Shown here in pieces: positions 1 to 8,447 of a stretch of DNA of 64,000 nt. Within the stretch, counting starts at the first letter, position 1. Each line of letters starts with the position of its first letter. The notes beneath the pieces are model-generated. The model was not told the origin of the DNA and did no database searches. It was given only the letters and a program-made list of their open reading frames with translations. The translations under genes and the position numbers were made by a program. The DNA comes from Hyphomonadaceae bacterium (GTDB taxonomy: Bacteria; Pseudomonadota; Alphaproteobacteria; Caulobacterales; Aquidulcibacteraceae), in assembly GCA_022841905.1 (NCBI GenBank), contig JALHQO010000003.1:108236-172235 (forward strand), written 5' to 3'.

Positions 1-1
1 G

Positions 2-562
2 TTTCCGCGGCTCGATTCATTCGCCGCCGATCAGGGCCTCGAACTCGATCACTACGTCGTCTCGTCCGGCACCGAGGAGATGATTGAAGGGTGCTCGATC
101 TATCCGCACTTCAAGCGCGTCTTCGCCTCGCGCTTTATCTATAACGAGAAGGGCGAGGCGGTGTGGCCGGCGGTGGCGGTGAACTACACCAACAAGACCC
201 AGTTCTTGTTCCGCATCAACAAAGGCATCGACAACGTCTGGGATACGCAAGCGATCAATCGCTGGATGCGCCCGGAAGAACGGCCGCTGCCGTTCGAGCG
301 CATGATCTTCATCGGCGACGGCGACACCGATATCCCCTCGATGAAAATGGTCACCGACCAAGGCGGCACGGCTGTCGCGGTGCTCGATCCGGATCGCTGG
401 AACGATCCGCTCAAGGTCAGCCACATCCACTTGCTGATCGCGGAAGATCGCGTGAACTACGTGGCGCCGGCCGACTACCTTCCCGGCAGTCAGCTCGACG
501 TGATCGTGAAAGGCGCACTGCAACGCATTGCGCTGCGTGCAGGCTTGCCGATCGCCTCTTAG
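2..562 (+). CDS. HAD-superfamily hydrolase, 5' end cut by window
   Basis: The reading frame is open from base 2, so the gene starts upstream of the window; 186 residues remain. Two HAD-fold motifs are visible: a motif-II-like SSGT at about residues 21-24, and a motif IV, FIGDGDTDIPSMKM, near residues 102-115, whose acidic residues bind Mg2+. The nucleophile DxD motif I must lie before the window. The general family reaction is phosphoester hydrolysis, and phosphoserine-phosphatase-like members share this architecture. The substrate cannot be told. Its stop codon directly abuts the convergent DUF6491 gene. Confidence 0.8.
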   Translation, partial: FPRLDSFAADQGLELDHYVVSSGTEEMIEGCSIYPHFKRVFASRFIYNEKGEAVWPAVAVNYTNKTQFLFRINKGIDNVWDTQAINRWMRPEERPLPFERMIFIGDGDTDIPSMKMVTDQGGTAVAVLDPDRWNDPLKVSHIHLLIAEDRVNYVAPADYLPGSQLDVIVKGALQRIALRAGLPIAS

Positions 563-916
563 TCAGCTGCCTGGCGTCGGGTCAGGCGCGCGAGCGACCG
601 CCTGCACGGGGTAGGTACGCTGCGGATCGCCGCCGATGATCTCAACGCCCAAGCCGTTGCCGGTGCAGATCGAGCTGGTCGTGGAGCGGATCGCTATCGC
701 TTGCGTCCAATCAAGATCGCGGGCGTTGAAGAGTGTGGTCAGCAGATAACGCCGCGAACCGGCGCGCACTTGCACCGTGCGTTCGTCGACAACGTCATAG
801 CCGCTGACCTGGTTGGCGAAGAAGCAATCGCGCGCGTCAGCCGCGGTTTGATCGCTTGAATCCGTCGCACAGGAGGCGAGCGCGAGCGCGGCGGCGAGGG
901 CCAGGAGAACGCGCAT
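563..916 (-). CDS. DUF6491-like exported lipoprotein, copy A
   Basis: 117 aa. The N-terminus is a lipoprotein signal with the lipobox LASC (Cys at about residue 16). The body matches my memory of the DUF6491 pattern: CF at the start, GY.VVDERTVQV, a LDWTQAIAI stretch, an ICTG cysteine motif, and a final V.A..P. It is a tandem paralogue of the next gene (920-1273), 3 bp apart and equal in length, so the two are probably co-transcribed. Function is unknown; a periplasmic or outer-membrane-anchored location is inferred from the signal. The family name is from memory and not from a search. Confidence 0.75.
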   Translation of the reverse strand: MRVLLALAAALALASCATDSSDQTAADARDCFFANQVSGYDVVDERTVQVRAGSRRYLLTTLFNARDLDWTQAIAIRSTTSSICTGNGLGVEIIGGDPQRTYPVQAVARAPDPTPGS

Positions 917-919
917 GGC

Positions 920-1273
920 TTAGCTTCCCTGCGCGGGTTCGGGCGCGCGCGTCACCGACCGCACCAGGAAGCTTCGGCGCTCGCGGCCGCCAAACAGTTG
1001 AACGCCGCTGCCACTGCCGGTGCAGACAAAATTGCCCGGAGCATCAAGGGCAATTGCCGACGACCAATCGAGCGCGCGATCCACGTTCTCGACAGTTTCC
1101 AGCAGGTAGCGCCGGTCGTCGCTGATGCGGACGAGCACCGTGCGGTCGTCGACAACCTCATAGCCGCGGACGCTGCGGATGGTGAAGCAGTCGCGGTCGT
1201 CGCTGGTCTGTGCGTTTGCGCAGCCAGCCAGTGTCAGGACGGCGGCGACCGCCAGTAAGCCATTGCGGATCAT
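920..1273 (-). CDS. DUF6491-like exported protein, copy B
   Basis: 117 aa when started at the Met of MIRNGLLAV; an upstream in-frame Met at 1288 would add five residues that are not signal-like. It has a lipoprotein signal with lipobox LAGC. It aligns along its whole length with copy A (CF..RSVRGYEVVDDRTV, LDWSSAIAL, VCTG, VRSVTRAPEP), so the pair arose by local duplication. It is the upstream gene of a two-gene unit and is divergent from murB (about 106 bp between starts). Function is unknown. Confidence 0.75.
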   Translation of the reverse strand: MIRNGLLAVAAVLTLAGCANAQTSDDRDCFTIRSVRGYEVVDDRTVLVRISDDRRYLLETVENVDRALDWSSAIALDAPGNFVCTGSGSGVQLFGGRERRSFLVRSVTRAPEPAQGS

Positions 1274-1379
1274 GGGTCGGAGCTCCAACTTCGGTGACCC
1301 TAGTATGGGCCGGGGATATAGGCGTGACGAGCGGCAGCGGCTTTTTCATCCGCTGAAAGCATGACATAGCCATTCAACA

Positions 1380-2297
1380 ATGAGTGATCTCGACCTGCCG
1401 CCGGTGCGCGGCCAGCTTCTTAAGGGCGAAAGCCTTGCACCGTTCACTTGGTTCCGCGTCGGCGGGCCAGCGGACGCGCTTTTCCTGCCGGCCGACGCCG
1501 AAGACCTCGCTGCGTTCCTACGCGCGCTTCCAGAGGACGTGCCTGTCACCGTCCTCGGCGTCGGCTCGAACGTTATCGTGCGCGACGGCGGCGTGCCGGG
1601 TGTTGTCATCAGGCTCGCCGGTCGTCAGTTCGCGCAGATCCATATTGAGGAGGACACCTGCCGCGTTATCGCGGGCGCTGGCGCGCTCGATTCGATGGTC
1701 GCAAAAGCTGCGGCGAAGGCTGGCATTGGCGGACTTGAGTTTTTCGCCGGCATTCCCGGCACCATCGGCGGCGCGCTCACCATGAACGCCGGCTGCTATG
1801 GCAGCGAGACCAAGGACGTGCTGGTATCCGCTTGGGGCTATGACCGCTCCGGCGAGACGCCGCGCGTGTTCGATAACGCCGACTTCGGCTTCACATATCG
1901 CCGCAACGCGATCGAAGGTCAGATCATTTGGCAGCAGGCGGTCTTTCAAGGCGTGCGCTCGACGCCGGAAGAGGTCACCGCGCGCATGGGCGAGATCACG
2001 TCAAAGCGCGAAGCCTCGCAGCCGATCCGCGAAAAGACTGGCGGCTCGACATTCAAGAACCCGGTCGGCGCCGATGGTGAAAAGCTCTCCGCCTGGAAGC
2101 TCAACGATGAAGCCGGCATGCGCGGTTACAAACGCGGCGGCGCGCAGGTGAGCGAAAAGCACGCCAACTTCCTGATCAATACGGGCGAGGCGACGGCGGC
2201 CGATATCGAGGGTCTCGGCGAAGATGTCCGCGCCGCCGTCAAGGCCAAGCACGGCATCGAACTCGAGTGGGAAATCAAGCGGATCGGGCGGCCATAG
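1380..2297 (+). CDS. murB: UDP-N-acetylmuramate dehydrogenase MurB
   Basis: 305 aa. MurB reduces UDP-GlcNAc-enolpyruvate to UDP-MurNAc with NADPH and FAD, in the cytosolic part of peptidoglycan synthesis. Seen: [10 protein letters not shown] at about residues 22-31, the FAD-domain motif [14 protein letters not shown] at about 59-72, [18 protein letters not shown] at about 125-142, and the type I C-terminal region with [27 protein letters not shown] and a catalytic-Glu context near GIELEWE. Length is normal. In many relatives murB sits just upstream of ddl-ftsQ-ftsA; here about 4.3 kb of other genes intervene. No clear Shine-Dalgarno precedes the ATG. Confidence 0.97.
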   Translation: MSDLDLPPVRGQLLKGESLAPFTWFRVGGPADALFLPADAEDLAAFLRALPEDVPVTVLGVGSNVIVRDGGVPGVVIRLAGRQFAQIHIEEDTCRVIAGAGALDSMVAKAAAKAGIGGLEFFAGIPGTIGGALTMNAGCYGSETKDVLVSAWGYDRSGETPRVFDNADFGFTYRRNAIEGQIIWQQAVFQGVRSTPEEVTARMGEITSKREASQPIREKTGGSTFKNPVGADGEKLSAWKLNDEAGMRGYKRGGAQVSEKHANFLINTGEATAADIEGLGEDVRAAVKAKHGIELEWEIKRIGRP

Positions 2298-2378
2298 GCC
2301 CCGAGCGGTCAATTTGCGGCGCCAGCTTAGCGCTCCCGGATATGGCTTTTCGGCGCGCGGGCCTCTACACCCCGGCCC

Positions 2379-3746
2379 ATGAAGCTGAAGCCCAATATCC
2401 TCGCCGCCATCGGCAACACGCCGCTCGTCAAGCTCAACAAGCTGGTGCCGGAAGGCTCCGCCGAGGTGTGGGTTAAGTGCGAGTATCTGAACCCGGCGGG
2501 TTCGATCAAAGACCGCATGGCCGTTTACATCATCGAAAAAGCCGAAGCCGCCGGCGTGCTGAAGCCGGGCGGGCTGATCGTTGAGAACACCTCGGGCAAT
2601 ACCGGCCAGGGGCTCGCCATGGCTGCGGCCGTGAAAGGCTATCGCTGCATCTTCACGATGCCGGACAAGATGTCGAAGGAAAAGCAGGACTCGTTGCGCG
2701 CGTACGGCGCCGAAGTCATCATCACGCCGACAGACGTGCCGGGCGATTCACCCGAGCACTACGTCAACGTCGCCAAGAAGATCGCCGAGGACACGCCGGG
2801 CTCGTTCTATGTCGATCAATACCATTCGCAGTGGAATATCGAGGCGCACTACCACTCCACCGGCAAGGAAATCTTCGAGGACACGGACGGCGGCAAGTTC
2901 GACGCCTTTGTTGGCGGCACCGGCACGGGCGGCACCGTCTCCGGCGTCGGCCGCTATTTCAAAGAGCACGCGCCGCACGTGAAGATCATCGGCGCCGACC
3001 CGCTGGGCTCGGTGCACTACCATCTCTTCCACACCAAGACGCTGCCGACGGCGCACGTCTATATGGTCGAAGGCATCGGCGAAGATATCGAATGCCGCGC
3101 CATGGACTTCTCAGTGGTTGACGATATGCGCCAGGTGAATGATCGCGACAGCTTCGTCACGGCGCGTCGTCTCGTGCGCGAAGAGGGCATGTTCGTCGGC
3201 GGCTCGTCCGGCTCGAACGTCTTCGTGGCGCTGCAGATCGCCAAGGAGCTTGGGCCCGGCAAGAAAGTGCTCACCGTGTTGCCGGATCACGGCAACCGCT
3301 ACGTCTCCAAATTCCTCTCCGACGCCTGGATGAAGCAACACGGCTTCACCGAAACCGAGCGCGAACTCGGCTTCGTGGAGGAATTGCTCAAGGGCCTGAA
3401 GACCCAGCCGATCACCGCCGATGCCGATGCGCCGCTGCGCAATGTCGTCAATCTCATGCGCGAACATGGCGTAAGCCAGATCCCGCTGATCGAACGCGGC
3501 AAGCTCAACGCCATCGTGCACGAAAGCGACGTGCTCTCGAAGATGCAGAAGCGCGATTTCAATCTCGACGCGCCGGCGAAATCGGCGGCCTCGCCGATCG
3601 GCGGCCTCATCTATCCGAAAGCGCGCATCGAAGAGCTCTTCCACATCTTCGCCGCCGACAACGTCGCCGTCGTGGTGGATTCGTCCAACGTCGTCGGCGT
3701 CATCTCCAAGATCGATTTGATCGAATATCTCGCCGGTAGGCGCTAA
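2379..3746 (+). CDS. cystathionine beta-synthase (PLP domain + CBS pair)
   Basis: 455 aa. It condenses homocysteine with serine (or O-acetylserine) to cystathionine. The PLP fold-type II core covers about residues 1-320: the lysine in PAGSIKDRMA binds PLP, TSGNTGQGLA contacts the cofactor, and GGTGTGGTVSG forms the phosphate loop. A C-terminal pair of CBS domains (about residues 340-455, with QIPLIERGKL and VAVVVDSSNVVGVISK) is the regulatory module that separates this protein from CysK/CysM. It lies 10 bp upstream of a gamma-family PLP enzyme, so the pair forms a reverse-transsulfuration operon from homocysteine to cysteine. Confidence 0.93.
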   Translation: MKLKPNILAAIGNTPLVKLNKLVPEGSAEVWVKCEYLNPAGSIKDRMAVYIIEKAEAAGVLKPGGLIVENTSGNTGQGLAMAAAVKGYRCIFTMPDKMSKEKQDSLRAYGAEVIITPTDVPGDSPEHYVNVAKKIAEDTPGSFYVDQYHSQWNIEAHYHSTGKEIFEDTDGGKFDAFVGGTGTGGTVSGVGRYFKEHAPHVKIIGADPLGSVHYHLFHTKTLPTAHVYMVEGIGEDIECRAMDFSVVDDMRQVNDRDSFVTARRLVREEGMFVGGSSGSNVFVALQIAKELGPGKKVLTVLPDHGNRYVSKFLSDAWMKQHGFTETERELGFVEELLKGLKTQPITADADAPLRNVVNLMREHGVSQIPLIERGKLNAIVHESDVLSKMQKRDFNLDAPAKSAASPIGGLIYPKARIEELFHIFAADNVAVVVDSSNVVGVISKIDLIEYLAGRR

Positions 3747-3756
3747 GGGCAGCCCG

Positions 3757-4911
3757 ATGCATCACAATAAAGGCTTCGCCACCCGCTGCATCCATGCCGG
3801 CCAGCGCCCCGATCCGACGACGGGCGCGATCATGACGCCGGTCTACCAAACCTCGACCTACGTCCAGCAAAGCCCGGGCGTCATCATCGAGGATTATGAC
3901 TACGCGCGCTCCGCCAATCCCACACGCAAGGCGCTGGAAGAAAACATCGCTTCACTCGAAGGCGGCCGCCACGGCTTGATGTTCGCCTCCGGCCTTGCCG
4001 CGCTCGCCGCTTGCGTGCACTTGCTGCAAACGGGCGACCACGTCGTTTTGTGCGATGACGTTTACGGCGGCACATTCCGCACGCTCGACAAAGTATTCAA
4101 GCAATTTGGCATTACCTACACCCGCGTCGACATGACCGATTTGGATGCCACCGAAGCGGCGTTCACGGCCAAGACCAAACTCTGCTGGATCGAAACGCCG
4201 ACCAATCCGCTTCTGAAGATCATCGATATCGAAGCGGTCGCCCGCATCGCCAAAGCGAAGGGCTCCATTGTCGGTGTCGATAACACCTTCGCGTCGCCGG
4301 TGCTGCAGAACCCGCTGAAGCTCGGCGCCGACATCGTGCTGCACTCGTGCACGAAATATATCGGTGGCCATTCCGACGTGATCGGCGGTGTTCTGGTCGC
4401 CAACGACGATGACATCGCTCAGCGCCTCAAGTTCACGCAGAACGCCGTCGGCGCGGTCTCTGCGCCGTGGGATTGCTTCTTGCTGCTGCGCTCGACCAAG
4501 ACGCTGCATGTGCGCGTCCAGCGCCATTGTGAGAATGCGACGAAGATCGCGGACTTTCTCGCCGAGCAGCCGCAGATCGAGCAGGTCATCTATCCGGGTC
4601 GCGCTGATCACCCGCAGCACGCCATCGCCAAAAAGCAAATGATCGGCGGCTATGGCGGCATGATCACCGCGACGCTGAAGGGCGGGCTGCCCGCAGCGCG
4701 CTCATTCCTCGAACGCGTGAAGCTCTTCTCTCTGGCGGAATCGCTCGGCGGCGTGGAATCGCTCATCGAGCATCCCGCCATCATGACGCATGCTTCGATC
4801 GACAAGCCTTTGCGCGAAGCGCTCGGCATCACCGATGGCCTCGTCCGCTTCTCCGTCGGCATCGAAGACGTGGGCGATCTGATCGCCGATATCGCCGAAG
4901 CGCTCGACTAA
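3757..4911 (+). CDS. cystathionine gamma-lyase / gamma-synthase family PLP enzyme
   Basis: 384 aa, Cys/Met-metabolism PLP enzyme. Signatures: YARSANPTRKALEENIA near residues 49-65, the PLP-aldimine lysine in HSCTKYIGGHSDVIGG at about 197-212, and C-terminal GLVRFSVGIEDVGDLI. Family members either cleave cystathionine (gamma-lyase) or make it (gamma-synthase), and sequence alone does not separate them. The position 10 bp after cystathionine beta-synthase favours the lyase direction. Its stop overlaps the stop of the convergent TIR-like gene by 4 bp (CTAA). Confidence 0.93.
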   Translation: MHHNKGFATRCIHAGQRPDPTTGAIMTPVYQTSTYVQQSPGVIIEDYDYARSANPTRKALEENIASLEGGRHGLMFASGLAALAACVHLLQTGDHVVLCDDVYGGTFRTLDKVFKQFGITYTRVDMTDLDATEAAFTAKTKLCWIETPTNPLLKIIDIEAVARIAKAKGSIVGVDNTFASPVLQNPLKLGADIVLHSCTKYIGGHSDVIGGVLVANDDDIAQRLKFTQNAVGAVSAPWDCFLLLRSTKTLHVRVQRHCENATKIADFLAEQPQIEQVIYPGRADHPQHAIAKKQMIGGYGGMITATLKGGLPAARSFLERVKLFSLAESLGGVESLIEHPAIMTHASIDKPLREALGITDGLVRFSVGIEDVGDLIADIAEALD

Positions 4912-5525
4912 GGCGCGAGCGCAGCGACCTTGCTGGCTTCCGCATAGACGCGCGCCGCCGCGCCATCAATGCGCTCCGCCACCGCGGGCTCGCGATTATA
5001 GGCAAACGCCGTCGCGCCGATCGCGAGGAGCGTCAGCGTCAGCGCTATGGCGAAGCCCCGACTGTTCTTCTCTTTCATGTCCCCCAACTCCCGATGCTTA
5101 GGCGTCCCCACTGACACCGCCGCCACGTTTCGCCGCGCTCGTGGCTGCGCCTCCACTCTCTCACGCTTGCGCGTCACCGGCGCCGTCGCTGCCGTGCGCG
5201 GCTTCGGGTTGAGCAAGCGCCGCCATGTTGTGCGGTCGGCGCGTCCGCCCGGCAGCGGTGATACGCGTGCGCCGCTGACGGGCGGCGGCGCGCTGTCCAA
5301 GCGAATGCAAACGAGCTTGCCCGCCGCATGCGCACGACGCGCCGCCGCCCTGAGCGCAGGCGTCCCCCACGCCGCGCGTGACCACAGCATCACGACTTTG
5401 TCGGCCGCCTTCGGCCGCCCCCGCAGCCGATCAACCCGATAGCCAAGCCGGTCCAGGCGCGAGGCGAGGGCCCGCGCCTCGGCTTCAGCGGTGTCGGCGT
5501 AAGCGAGCACAATACGTGATGTCAT
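4908..5525 (-). CDS. TIR-like domain protein with C-terminal membrane anchor
   Basis: 205 aa when started at MTSRIVLAY; the 36 residues upstream in frame are Arg/Ala/Pro-rich and unlikely to be translated. Residues 1-85 look TIR-like: a first strand SRIVLAYADT, helices with repeated ARALASRL, then KVVMLWSRAAWGTPAL and a final strand KLVCIRLD. In active TIR NADases a Glu follows the SxxW motif; here that place appears to hold Ala (AAWGTPAL), so enzyme activity is doubtful. A Pro/Arg-rich linker leads to one transmembrane segment, FAIALTLTLLAIGATAFAY, near residues 155-175. The domain assignment is my inference. Confidence 0.6.
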   Translation of the reverse strand: MTSRIVLAYADTAEAEARALASRLDRLGYRVDRLRGRPKAADKVVMLWSRAAWGTPALRAAARRAHAAGKLVCIRLDSAPPPVSGARVSPLPGGRADRTTWRRLLNPKPRTAATAPVTRKRERVEAQPRARRNVAAVSVGTPKHRELGDMKEKNSRGFAIALTLTLLAIGATAFAYNREPAVAERIDGAAARVYAEASKVAALAP

Positions 5526-5623
5526 CGCCGCTAGTGCTGGCGGAGCGGGCAGTCTCCTCCAAGGCGCCGCAGCCGCCGCACCTCGGGATAAGCGCCAGGC
5601 GCCCAAAAGAGAGGCCGTGCGCC

Positions 5624-5660
5624 CAAAAAACAAACGCGCGCCAGTTGCCCGGCGCGCGTT
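5624..5660 (-). terminator. Rho-independent terminator, minus strand
   Basis: A perfect 10-bp stem, AACGCGCGCC (5633-5642) with GGCGCGCGTT (5651-5660), has an 8-nt loop. Read on the minus strand it is followed by TTGTTTTTT. It lies about 20 bp after the stop of the minus-strand lipoprotein gene at 5683, so it ends that transcript. Confidence 0.8.
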
Positions 5661-5682
5661 GCTCGTTTCGAAGTGGAGTTAT

Positions 5683-6192
5683 TTACACGCAGGTCTCCGG
5701 CGGGATTGGGTCAAGCCCAAGCGCCGGCCGCAGCGACGCCTCCTCGCCAGAGCTTGGAGAGGTTTCGTCGCCGACGTCGATCGCGGTGACGTTGGCGATG
5801 CGCCATTGGCCGTCAGCGCGCACGCACATGTCCCAGGTGAGGATCATGCCGCCGGGGAGGCCGGGATAGCTGAAGCGCGTCGAAATCTCGGCGTGACCTG
5901 GCTCCGCGTGCTGGCCCACGGCGTAGCGAATGTTTTCGACTTCGGAGTCGATCGCCCACGAGCGATAGTCCCAGTCGATGCGCGCATCCTCTGGCCCAGC
6001 GGCGTTGGCTGCGATCGCATTGGCCATTTCTTCAGTGAACCAGACGCTGAGATACTCCGCGTCTGTCGAGAGCGGACCGGAATCATAGAGACCAGCCACA
6101 ACCGGCATTGGTCCCATCGGATCGCTCGCCGGCGCCGCTGGTTGCGAACACGCCGCCATCAAACCCGCGCAAGCGAGTACAAAAATACGCAT
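5683..6192 (-). CDS. Hypothetical lipoprotein
   Basis: 169 aa starting at MRIFVLACAGL; a longer in-frame start at 6237 would put 15 extra residues before the signal. The lipobox MAAC places the lipidated Cys at about residue 15. The mature part begins with an Ala/Pro-rich linker and continues with a mixed alpha/beta region containing WFTEEMANAIAANA, a FSYPGLPGGMILTWDM stretch and GQWRIANVTAID. It resembles small calcium- or NTF2-like DUF3828-type exported domains in feel, but I cannot assign a family. It is single-gene with its own terminator. Confidence 0.65.
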   Translation of the reverse strand: MRIFVLACAGLMAACSQPAAPASDPMGPMPVVAGLYDSGPLSTDAEYLSVWFTEEMANAIAANAAGPEDARIDWDYRSWAIDSEVENIRYAVGQHAEPGHAEISTRFSYPGLPGGMILTWDMCVRADGQWRIANVTAIDVGDETSPSSGEEASLRPALGLDPIPPETCV

Positions 6193-6576
6193 AAATTCTC
6201 CCACCGCGCATGAGGCGCGTGCCGACGATCTGCGCATGTGCGCGTGTTGGAATTAAAGCGCGGCAACCTTGCTTAGCAAACGGTGTCACAGTTTACGGTA
6301 CGCCGCGCCGTGCATGCGAAATGCGCACGACGTGCAACGCTCTGTTGGCTCGCAGCGCTGACAATCGCGGCGATGTCCACACGTCACGCGTGCGTAAAGT
6401 CTTCATCGTAGTTAAGCGCGCGCAACACGTCTGAATGCAAATTTACTATAAAAATCAGCAACTAAAGGCGCCGTCATCACCATGCCTTAACCGTGGAGCG
6501 TGTCATATTGATACTCCGGAACGAGCACAGAAAATGTGTTTTCACCCGGGGTGGTGTTGGTTGGTGAGGCGTGCGC
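6193..6576. other. Intergenic region before ddl-ftsQ-ftsA
   Basis: About 380 bp without a supported gene, lying between the divergent starts of the lipoprotein and ddl. An unusually AT-rich patch at about 6432-6467 (including ACTATAAAAAT) stands out from the GC-rich background and could carry the promoter of the ddl-ftsQ-ftsA transcript. I could not pair it with a convincing -35 element. Confidence 0.4.
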
Positions 6577-7497
6577 ATGGCCCGTGTGGCGGTGCTTCTT
6601 GGGGGCTTGAGCCCCGAACGTCCAGTGAGCTTGAGCTCTGGACGCGGGTGCGCTGACGCGCTCCGCCGGCTCGGCCATGAGGTCATCGAAATCGATCCGC
6701 AGAATCCAGGCTGGATCGCGGAACTGAAAGACGCGCGCCCCGACAGCGTGTTCAACGCGCTGCACGGCGAGTGGGGCGAGGATGGCCGCACGCAAGGCGT
6801 GCTCGATTACCTTAAGCTCCCGTACACACATTCCGGCGTGCTCGCCTCGGCGCTCGCCATGGATAAAGACAAATCCAAAGCCGTGTTCGCGCAAGCCGGC
6901 CTGCCGCTCGCCAACGGCAAGCTGATGAACCGGTTGGACGCCGCGAAGGCGCATCCGATGCCAGCGCCCTACGTCGTGAAGCCGAACGCGCAAGGCTCGT
7001 CGGTCGGCATCTTCATTGTGCGCGAAGGCGCCAACCGCCCGCCCGAACAATTGCTCGATCCTGACTGGACCTTCGGTGAAGACGTGCTGGTCGAAGAATT
7101 CATCGACGGCAAAGAGTTGACCGTCGCCGTCATGCACGAACGCGGCGCGCTCGCCGTCACCGAGATTTTCGTCACCAGCGACGGCGATTGGTACGATTTC
7201 GACGCCAAATACGCCGAAGGCGGCTCGCGCCATGTCGTGCCCGCCGATATTCCCGCTGGCGTCGCCGAACAATGCATGCGCGCCGCTGAAGCCGCCCACC
7301 ACGCCCTCGGCTGCCGCGGCGTGACGCGCAGCGACTTTCGTTACGATCCCAAGCGCGACCGCCTGGCGCTCTTGGAAGTCAACACACAGCCCGGCATGAC
7401 GCCCACGTCGCTCGCGCCAGAACAAGCCGCTTATGTCGGCATGTCCTACGACGAACTCGTGGCCTGGATCCTGGAGGATGCATCATGGCCGCGGTAA
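6577..7497 (+). CDS. ddl: D-alanine--D-alanine ligase
   Basis: 306 aa. This ATP-grasp enzyme joins two D-alanines for the peptidoglycan pentapeptide. Seen: [16 protein letters not shown] at the N-terminus, [11 protein letters not shown] (residues about 66-76), [16 protein letters not shown], the ATP-binding [28 protein letters not shown], and the Mg-binding [19 protein letters not shown] at 6571 is an alternative start two codons earlier. It overlaps ftsQ by 13 bp, so translation is probably coupled within ddl-ftsQ-ftsA. Confidence 0.95.
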   Translation: MARVAVLLGGLSPERPVSLSSGRGCADALRRLGHEVIEIDPQNPGWIAELKDARPDSVFNALHGEWGEDGRTQGVLDYLKLPYTHSGVLASALAMDKDKSKAVFAQAGLPLANGKLMNRLDAAKAHPMPAPYVVKPNAQGSSVGIFIVREGANRPPEQLLDPDWTFGEDVLVEEFIDGKELTVAVMHERGALAVTEIFVTSDGDWYDFDAKYAEGGSRHVVPADIPAGVAEQCMRAAEAAHHALGCRGVTRSDFRYDPKRDRLALLEVNTQPGMTPTSLAPEQAAYVGMSYDELVAWILEDASWPR

Positions 7498-8447
7498 GAG
7501 CGCGACGTTCCGGCGGACGCGGCGGAGAGCCGCCGCGCGGCAAGCGCCGTAAGGCCAGCGCGAGCTACGGCCCGTCGCCGCACGAGGCGATGCCGCGCAT
7601 CGCCCGTATCAAACTCTCCGGTGGCCTCTCGCCGAACGACGTGCAGGTCACGCCCAAAAGCCTCGTCCTGGCGCTGACCGGTTTTGTACTCTTCATCGGC
7701 GCAGGCATTGCTGGCGCGGCTTGGCTCGGCTCGTCGTTGTTTGACGCACGCGAAGCGTTCGCGCGCGGCGCTGATGGCGCAGCGGCCAATGCAGGCTTTG
7801 CCATCGGCGACATCGAAGTCGCCGCCATGACGGGCGCCTCGACCATAACGCCCGCGCGCGCAGCTGAAGTGCGCGCGCTGATCGTGCCGGAAGGCCGCCA
7901 ATCGGTGCTGTCGCTGGATCCGCGCGACGTGCAAGCGCGTGTCGAAAGCCTCGACTGGGTCGCATCCGCGCGCGTGCGCCGCTTGTGGCCCTCGACGCTC
8001 GTCGTCGAAGTCGAGCGCCGTCAGGAATATGCGGTCTGGCAAGAAGACGGCGAAGTCTCCGTCATCGATGTCAATGGCGAGCGCTTGCTGGCCGAGCGCG
8101 CCGCCGACCATCCCGATCTGCCGCTGGTCGTCGGCCGCGGCGCAGGCCCTGCTGCCGAACCGCTTTTGCTGGCGCTCGAAAGCCTGCCGCACGTGCGCGA
8201 GCGCCTGCAATCGCTGACCCGTGTCAACGATCGCCGCTGGAATCTCGAACTGATGTCCGGCGCCACCGTCGCGCTGCCGGAAGAGGGCGCGCCTGAAGCG
8301 CTCGCCCGCCTCGAACGCCTGCAAGCCCAGCACGCTTTGCTCGATCGCCCGCTTACCACCATCGATCTGCGCGTCCCGCACCGCATGGCGATCCGCGTGC
8401 ATCCCTCGCTCGCTGGCGGCCCGCGTCTTCTGCTGGGAGGCGCATGA
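7485..8447 (+). CDS. ftsQ: Cell division protein FtsQ
   Basis: 320 aa bitopic divisome protein linking the early Z-ring to late septal synthases. A basic cytoplasmic tail (about residues 1-60, Arg/Lys-rich) is followed by one membrane segment, [22 protein letters not shown] (about 66-85). A POTRA-like domain follows ([17 protein letters not shown]... [24 protein letters not shown]), then the FtsQ beta domain with [19 protein letters not shown] and VIDVNGERL. It overlaps ddl upstream and ftsA downstream, as expected for the division cluster. Confidence 0.93.
   Translation: MAAVRARRSGGRGGEPPRGKRRKASASYGPSPHEAMPRIARIKLSGGLSPNDVQVTPKSLVLALTGFVLFIGAGIAGAAWLGSSLFDAREAFARGADGAAANAGFAIGDIEVAAMTGASTITPARAAEVRALIVPEGRQSVLSLDPRDVQARVESLDWVASARVRRLWPSTLVVEVERRQEYAVWQEDGEVSVIDVNGERLLAERAADHPDLPLVVGRGAGPAAEPLLLALESLPHVRERLQSLTRVNDRRWNLELMSGATVALPEEGAPEALARLERLQAQHALLDRPLTTIDLRVPHRMAIRVHPSLAGGPRLLLGGA

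Noticed and set aside
2298-2378. SAM-type riboswitch upstream of the transsulfuration operon
   Set aside because: The 81-bp leader is too short and shows none of the conserved SAM-II or SAH motifs.
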